Shown here: piece after piece, positions 57,348 through 64,000 of the stretch
Numbering within the stretch: the stretch's first letter is position 1
How the letters are laid out: each line of letters begins with the position of its first letter
From: Lomentospora prolificans
Taxonomy: Eukaryota; Ascomycota; Sordariomycetes; Microascales; Microascaceae
NCBI GenBank assembly: GCA_029532625.1
Contig: JARFXM010000009.1
Span: forward strand, 1,302,001 to 1,366,000
Direction: 5' to 3'
DNA length: 64,000 bases
Made by a program: the position numbers and the translations under genes
Notes under the pieces: generated by a model
Seen by the model: only the letters and a program-made list of their open reading frames with translations
Database searches by the model: none
Told to the model about the DNA's origin: nothing

Positions 57348-59238
57348 ATGGAAGACATTCAAGACCTCCAGGGTCTCACGTTAGAGGACATCCGAAAGCT
57401 CGATAACGATGCCCCCGATGACTTGATCGAGCAAGTCCTTCCCGCGAGGCCGCAGGCTTCGCTCACCACCCTCGCGCCCCGTTTCCGTATCTACAACAAC
57501 TCGATGCTTATGCCCAACATCCCCTCTTCCACGTCTGGTCCCATAGCACGGACGACGAAGCGCGGTACGACCATTATTAACTACGCCGAGGATGGCTTTG
57601 ACGACCTCGACGATGACGACGACGACTCGAGAAGGCGGCCAACGGGTCTGAGAAGTGCGAGGAGAGGGGACGACTCGGCAGCGAAGCAAGATTTTTCCGA
57701 CAAGGTGGGCAAGGAGGCCAACGAGCCCGTGGAAGTCGATGGTCAGTGGCGCGAGTGGATGCTCAGGACCAAGATGCTCCGCAGCGATCGGCAAGGTGCG
57801 GCGCAGTCCGACCTGCCACTTACCCTCATTCCCATCCGGATCGATGTCGAAGTCCCCAGCTTCATGCCTCAGCCTCCATTCCCTCTACCTCCCAACGGCT
57901 ATGACCCGTCCCTCCCTCAGTTTAGGCCACAGGAGATGACGCCTCCCTACAGGCTTCGGGATTTCTTCTTGTGGAATCTGCACGAGGCTCTAATCACCAC
58001 AGACCAATTCGCGATGACGTTAGTGCAAGACCTAGACCTACCCAACGCGCGCTTCCTCGCGAGCGAGATCAGCAGACAGATTCGCACCCAATTAGAAGAG
58101 TACGCGGGTGTCGCTCTGCACCCCCTTTTCCACGCCCAGCGGGATCCCAATGACGCGATGCAGAGAACGGCTATCCCGTCCAAGAGCGGCGCGAATACCC
58201 CCGCGCCCGCTAGTAACCCTCGCCTAGAGCAGCGCGAGGTTGGTGTCTCCACTCCGGTCCTTTCGAATGCACCCGCGCCAGAGATCACGGCCAAGGCCAC
58301 CACCGTCACGCATGACAACGACGACCTGAACCCCGACGACGCATACCGCTGCATCATCTCTCTCAACATCACTCTCGGCTCGACGCTCTACACAGATAAG
58401 TTTGAGTGGTCGCTCCTCCACCCACCTGGTATGGCGGACGCTTTCGCGAAACAGACGTGCGCCGACCTTGGCCTTCACGGCGAGTGGGTCCCCGCCATTA
58501 CCCACGGCATCTACGAGGCCGTCCTTAAGCTCAAGAAGGAGGCCTGCGAGTCTGGTGGTGTAGTCGGTGGCTGGGGCGGTCTGCAGCAGGAGATTGCCAA
58601 CGACTCGACTCACGGCGCCGAGGCCGGAGTGCGCTACGACCCGGAGAACCTAGGCGCCGATTGGCAACCCAACTTTGAAGTGCTCACCAAGGAAGAGATG
58701 GAGAAGCGCGAGGGCGACCACGAGCGCCAACTCCGCCGTCTACGCCGCGAGACGGCCCGGTTCAGTTCCACGTCCGGTCTTGTCGGCGGTGTACCCTTCT
58801 CGGGCTTCGGCACTATGGTCGAGGCGGAGGAGGAGCGTATGGGCCGTGGCGAGCGCAACAAGAAGAAGAGGAGGCAGACGCTCAGAAGCCTGAGCCCGCA
58901 GCGTTCCGGGACGCCAGGCGGCCGTGGCACGCCGGATGTCGGTTATGGCGGCGGGGGCAGCAGCTCGCTTATGGATGTCGAGAGGGAGAACTGGCGGTGT
59001 TCGCAGTGTTGCGTTCGGGGATCTTGTGTATGGGCTGTTCGGGATGGCCCTGCCGGTCTTCGGGTGAGTCTTTCTTTCGTCTTCTTTAATGGTTCCTCTC
59101 CCCATCTTGTCGGAATTGACGATGCTAACGGGTTGTTTCTAGACCTTGTGCCATAACTGTGGTTACTTGTATGAGCGCGACAAGCGCCTTCCTTTCCTTA
59201 TGAAGAACCTTCACCGCAACGACCAGAGGATAGTATAG
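57348..59238 (+). CDS. SNF5/SMARCB1-family chromatin-remodelling subunit with GATA-like finger
   Basis: Core subunit of a SWI/SNF-type remodeller (Snf5 or its RSC paralogue Sfh1). Exons 57348-59063 and 59143-59238 give 603 residues. The SNF5 domain has its two repeats: LPLTLIPIRIDVEVP to QLEEYAGVALHPL (about 160-265) and YRCIISLNITLGSTLYTDKF to GIYEAVLKLKKEA (about 335-405), separated by an unusually long Pro/Ala/Thr insert. A Glu/Arg coiled stretch follows (about 440-465). The C-terminus is a GATA-like zinc finger, C551-x2-C554-x20-C575-x2-C578, with WAVRDGPAGLRTLCHNCG; the 79-base intron splits it between its two Cys pairs. The C-terminal finger is a filamentous-fungal feature that leans toward the Sfh1/RSC type, but I cannot separate it from Snf5. 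Intron phase 0, GTGAGT donor. Confidence 0.93.
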
Positions 59239-60072
59239 CCTTTGTTCTTAAGGAAAGTAAAGAAGAATGGCAGCAGCGCCGAGAAGGGGAAATGAAAAGG
59301 AAGTGATGGTGAATGGAGTATTTGAGACTTGTATATACTCTCCGCTTGTCTGCATCTCACTTCTTTACTATTCTTCTTTTTCTTTCCCCTCGCCGGTCTC
59401 TTGTAATGCTACAGCTGTCTTTTCTCTCATGTTTCAACTTTATTGATATCTCCCTAGTCTCTAGGGCGATCAAGGAGATGTTTGATTAGGGGACCTACCT
59501 ATGCTGAGAAGTAAGAGAGTTGTTCTTGGTGTATCGTGTCAAATTTCATGCTAGTTATGACTTCTTTCATCTCTTGTTGAAAAGAGTCCGAGTTTAGGAG
59601 GGGTAGCAATGGGGTGGTTTTCTGGCGAGATGAAACTCTTTTTCTTCCATCTGTATCTCTCTCTTTTTCTTTTTCTTTTTTTTTTTTTTTTTTTTTTTTT
59701 GCTGTCCTGTTTAAACAAAGGGCGTATGGAGAAGGGAAGGTCGGGGGATTCTAGGTAGGATTATAATACATTTCGACTCGAGATACTCTTGTTGGGAAAG
59801 ACTCTCACTCGTTGGTGACGACCTGTGTTGGAGGGATAGATGGTATTTCTATATATTCTCCATCTGGGACTGACGGTTTCCTCATGCCCTGTGCTATTGT
59901 CATTAACCGACCTCCCTTGAAGTATATGGAAACTAAAGGAGTGTCCAAGTTGAAAGCGATGGACCGATTTCCCAACCGAGTACGCCATTCCGGGAAACTG
60001 TGCCCATAGAAAGAAAAACAAGAAGAACACTCAACAAATCAGCCCGATACTGGAACTTTTTCCAAAAGATCC
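59239..60072. other. Convergent intergenic region, SNF5 gene / AAA ATPase gene
   Basis: 3' sides of both genes, with a T25 run at 59676-59700 in a longer pyrimidine-rich tract. No gene supported. Confidence 0.55.
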
Positions 60073-62451
60073 TCAGTCATACAGACTATCATCGACCTCG
60101 CCTTCCTTTGCGGCATGTGGACTCGTCACCTTGATGCCGTTCTCCAACCTCGAGAGCGTCACCGCGTAGCCCTTGAAATCGCACCACGACTGCACCATCT
60201 TGGCGGCGTTCTTGATCTCGCGGCCATTCAAGTTCCACCGGCCGAGCTCCTTGAGGTCCTCCTCCGAGATGCCCTTGCCCGCCAGGTTCGCCTCCGCCTC
60301 GTCCTTCCACTTCTTTTCTTTGCCCTCTTCGAGTAGGAGGGGTTCGGCGCCGGCGACGCGCACATGCGGCACGCGTTCGAGGAACTTCTTCCAGATGGAC
60401 TCCCTCGCTTCGGCGGAGAGGGGCTTGAAGAGCAGGTGCAGGTTCACACGGGAGCGGAAGGCTGGGTCGATGGTGTGGTAGAGGTTCGTGGTCAGGAAAA
60501 CGATGCCGCGGAAATACTCCAGCTCGCGCAGGAAGATGGAGACAAGCTCGTTACGGGCAATGTCGACGGGTTCACGGGTGGCCATGAAGACATCGGCCTC
60601 GTCGAGGAGCACGACGGCTTTCCAGTCGGTAGCCATAGCCAGAAGACGTTTCAAGTTGGCGCCGAGGCTAGCGGCGTTAATACCCAAGTCTTCGGCTTGG
60701 AGATAGAGCAAGGGGCGGCGGGTCCTGTCGGCCACTAATATTTGTGTGAGCGACAGGGATAATATGTGGAAGGTTTACGAAACGGAAAGAGACATACCAG
60801 CTTCGGCAGTGAGGGTCTTGCCTGTCCCGGGAGGTCCGGAGAGTAGGAGAATCAATCCTTGGCCTAAGAGTAGACTTAGTTTCGTTGCGTTCGATATTCG
60901 AGGAGGAAAGCAGTCAAAAAAAAGAAGAAAAACTTACCCTTGCCGACAATGACGTCGTCGAAGACGCTGGCTTCCTTTTGGCCGTGATGCTCGACAAATG
61001 ACAGCACAAGATCCTTTTGGTCCTCGTTATACACGAGGTGCTGGTACGCCGCCTCATTCCAGGTGATCGGCTCGATATCTTCAATGTAAAACTTGACTGC
61101 GAAAAAGGATGTTAGTCGGTGAGATTTAAAACGAAGGAAAAAAAAAAAAAAAAAAAAACATTCCGTCTCACTTACGCCATTGCTTGTTCTTCAGAGCGTA
61201 TCCTTCGATCCAAGGGCCCATGAACATGAGTAGCTCCTCTTGCGCCAACATCTCCTTCTTATTCCGCGCCTGATCTTCCTCCGATAGCCACCTCAGCTGC
61301 TTCTTCTGGCCGTTATCGTCCTTGTTCGCGCCTGAAGTCACGGTATTCTTGACCGTATCCGGGTCCGTAAGCTCGCGCTTGCCCTGGGGCTGATGATATT
61401 TTCGATAGCCCACAACGTCAATCAGGACTCTACCTTCGACGGTGTGAGACTCCAAGCCCTCGCTGCCCACGTTCAGGGCGAGGCCATTGTAGTTCCTGTA
61501 GCAGAGACCCTGGAGGTCTAGTACCCTCCGGCCACGCTCAACCAGGCGCTTCTTGACGGCAGCAGGGTCTTCGTGGAACTCGAGAGGGTAGTGAGGTAGA
61601 TCGGTGATTGGCTTGTTACCGGTGAAGGGCATGATTTCGAGCTCCGTTTTTCTCCAGACAAAGGCGTCTCCGTTGAAACTAAGCACTTTAACGTCGATCT
61701 TCAAGCCTTCCACAGTGTACGCTGCTGGACCGTCAACCTTGGCGAGCATCTCGGCGTTTTTGGTGTGGGTGTGAATGATGCACCCGGTGGGGAAGTAAGT
61801 CCAGGCGGTCCTGTAGTTCATCAAACGCGCTGCTCTCAAGCTAGCGACGCGAGGCCGCAAGTCGCTAAAAGTGTCATCGAGAACCTTGATGAGTAGCTCG
61901 AGGTGAGATTTGAGCGAGTCATTGTCGCGGGTGTTCCTGTACAGGTCGAGAATGCCAGGCATACCAAAGTAGAGCGGCACAAAGGGGGCTTTAAACTCGG
62001 CGTTCGAGTTCAATTCGAGATGACAGCCTTCCTCTTTGACGATAGGGGCGATAGCAGCAATCAATTGCCGGTTGTAAATGATGATCTTGTAGGTCTTAAG
62101 CGGGAAGCGGTTGCCAAGGGCTACCTTCTCACGATCTTTGACCTTGAAAACGCAGACAGAGTGTAAATCCATCTGCTTGACGACGGTAGGACTCATCTGC
62201 TTGGGAGGATAGTTGGCCCAGTTGAAGCGCTCGGCATCAGGATTCGAGTCCTTGCCCTCGTAGTAGTACTTGACCTTGGCATGAGTACCGGTCTCAGGCT
62301 GCTCATTGGATTGCTTCTTGGGGTCATCATCCGAGGAGGCGTCAATCTCCTCGATGCTCCGGCCGGCGGGATCGGGCGGGGGCAGAAGCTTGCAGCGCCA
62401 CTTCCAGGCCCACTCAGACATGTCGTCTGCTTTCCTACTAGCGAAACCCAT
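60073..62451 (-). CDS. AAA+ ATPase with large fungal N-terminal domain
   Basis: Four exons, 62451-61176, 61096-60938, 60863-60798 and 60734-60073, giving 720 residues. The N-terminal about 400 residues match the domain found before the ATPase in a large fungal family (DUF7025 type, from memory), with FFPTGCIIHTH-like TYFPTGCIIHTHTKN and a C-terminal W/P-rich segment LLMFMGPWIEGYALKNKQW. The AAA core has Walker A GPPGTGKT at 488-495, Walker B VVLLDE at 541-546, sensor 1 FLTTNLYHTIDPAF and arginine fingers in RSRVNLHL. Exon 3 (66 bases) carries the whole Walker A and both its flanking introns are phase 1. The first intron contains a 21-base A-run on the plus strand. Cellular role unknown; family members are often annotated only as ATPases. 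Confidence 0.93.
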
Positions 62452-64000
62452 GACAAAATCGGTAGATGCAATGGAAAGGTAAAGAACGAATGAAATGATG
62501 GAGACGATTCAAAGGAAGGGTACCTTGAGTGAGGAAACGATGCTAGTGATCCGAGAGCTTCGCGGCGATTCGATTGTTGAGAATCAACACCAAAGTCCCA
62601 AGGGAGGGTTAAAAGAGAGGTAACTGCTGAACAGACGAAAGATGCAGGCCGGCGAAGACGGCTGAATATATAGACATGGACGCCGAAAGCTCAAGCCACA
62701 AGATGTGCAGACGCGTTGCCGTCATACCATTGGGAGCTCCCCTCCCACGCTCGATTAATACTCAATTCGGCTGGCTGTTGCGCATCGCAGGGCCCCGCAG
62801 ACAGATATTGGGCTAGGGGGTGCCGGTCAGATTTGAGGGGTCGAGCAGGGAACCTAGTTCGCGATCCGATATCTACAAGGAATCACTGACGAATTAGGGA
62901 AAATGTATGAACAGATAGCAGCCTACCAAGTACGAGCCTCCGTCTCCGTGTATGCAAGACGGCAATGTGGAAGCCTGATGTACCGGCATCTTGGCTGTTG
63001 CAAGGACCCAAGAAAGGCAGCCTAGATGCAGCATGATAATGGCCAGCCCGGCGATACAACTTGGGAGGCCGACTTGCGCATGTCCAGGTAAGCCCTTGCT
63101 TGGAGCATTCACCCAGAGTCGGGGGCAAGTGCGTGTGTGAGGTGACTTGCAAGTGACTATCGAATTAAATTAGGTAGCTTGAGGCTGAAGCCGTGAGAAT
63201 GCATGCTCCACAAAGCCATAGGACTTATGTCTCCGTCCATGTTGGCCAGCAGTAGGACTGCGTTCAGGGTCCGTAGCTGGCTCTGCAACCGCGCGGGAGC
63301 TGGTCTGCGCCACCACCAGAAGCTCTGACTGGGCCGAACCGGGATGTTCTTTCCAGCAAGTCCTACTTGTATGGCCAGGGTAAGCTCAGAGAGCTGGCGA
63401 CGAAGTACCGGGACTAGTGCAGGCGGCGCCTTGGGTAGTAGCCTGGCGTCGCAGCCCTGCTGGCAACACCGGAACCGTCCAGCAGCCGTGGTAATGCGGA
63501 GGTGGAGACCTTGGAGCAAGCGACCACTGCATCTAATTTAGCTCAAGCGAGGACCGGATTGACCTCAGCCATCAGGCCAGAACGTGACCCTGGACTTTTT
63601 TCCACGGTTTCCTTGCCAGCGATGGGCCCTTTTTTCCATTTCGACAGCACGAGCCATCACCAACGACAAGCCGACAAGCCAGGCTATACAGTTTCGACGC
63701 CGAGGATCTTCGGTCGACGCATCAATTGTTTTCGGTCAATGGATTGAAGGATGGACAAGCACCAGGCAACCACAATGCGACCCTGATCCTTCCCCCACCT
63801 CGGCTGCAATTGGGTGCTTCTCCAATTGGACACGATGCTGCAGATCAACGATCCATTCGGCCACGTATTTGGTCGGGTTTGGCTGATTGTTCACATTCGC
63901 ACTTAATGTTCGTGTCTGCGCAATGGTTGGAATTAACCCGACCCAGGGACTTGGACTTGTTTGACGAGAGCTACCACTGGCCCTCCATCGTGGTGGGCGT
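62452..64000. other. Upstream region of the AAA ATPase gene, to window end
   Basis: Promoter of the minus-strand ATPase gene, followed by about 1.3 kb with no recognisable coding frame, RNA gene or repeat. Short open frames near 63157-63886 have no domain features. Confidence 0.5.

Noticed and set aside
35059..59238. Possible cellulase gene cluster including the SNF5 subunit
   Set aside because: The genes between and beside the two cellulases are general housekeeping functions or unknown, on mixed strands; no transporter, regulator or other secreted enzyme is present.
1..64000. Intact transposon or retrotransposon, 5S rRNA, CRISPR array
   Set aside because: No transposase or reverse transcriptase motifs, long terminal repeats, terminal inverted repeats, 5S-like sequence or spaced direct repeats were seen on reading both strands.

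Overview
The window is nuclear DNA of a filamentous ascomycete (Pezizomycotina, most likely Sordariomycetes). The evidence is short introns (mostly 55-95 bp) with GTAAGT-type donors and CTAAC-like branch points, fungal gene families (Tom1, Def1, eIF2B-gamma, SNF5 with a C-terminal GATA-like finger), two family-7 cellobiohydrolases, a fungal CBM1 cellulose-binding module, and the decayed remains of a HET-E-type NACHT (NLR) gene. I inferred exon structures by reading splice signals and protein frame. Every spliced gene model closes in frame.

Layout. 2-9292 (+): the C-terminal 3011 residues of a Tom1/HUWE1-type HECT ubiquitin ligase whose start lies outside the window. 11013-11751 (-): ribosomal protein eS8. 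12638-13321 (-): a DUF2470 membrane protein. 14663-15907 (-): a degraded NACHT/NLR pseudogene whose conserved motifs are still in order across several frames. 16186-18643 (-): an F-box/leucine-rich-repeat protein. 21642-22866 (-): a C2H2 zinc-finger transcription factor followed upstream by 6.4 kb of gene-free DNA. 29282-31049 (-): eIF2B gamma. 35059-36690 (+): a secreted GH7 cellobiohydrolase without a binding module. 38518-41621 (-): the RNA polymerase II degradation factor Def1. 43282-44580 (+) and 45682-46317 (-): two unrecognised proteins, the second with a C-terminal membrane segment. 46318-54573: a gene-poor stretch with one intron-containing tRNA-Ser(GCT) and an unidentified coding relic. 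54574-56202 (+): a second GH7 cellobiohydrolase, with linker and CBM1. 57348-59238 (+): a SNF5/SMARCB1-family chromatin-remodelling subunit. 60073-62451 (-): an AAA+ ATPase with a large fungal N-terminal domain.

Most genes are housekeeping functions (ubiquitin ligation, translation, RNA polymerase II turnover, chromatin remodelling). The two GH7 enzymes both attack crystalline cellulose chains from the reducing end and probably act together outside the cell, but they are not adjacent, differ in exon structure and disulfide pattern, and look like ancient paralogues. I see no biosynthetic cluster, CRISPR array or intact transposon. The least ordinary items are the NLR relic, two candidate introns whose length is a multiple of three and which therefore hide inside open frames (Tom1, Def1), the in-frame 66-base Walker A exon of the AAA ATPase, the unusual second zinc finger of the C2H2 factor, and the tRNA-Ser with a nine-base intron.
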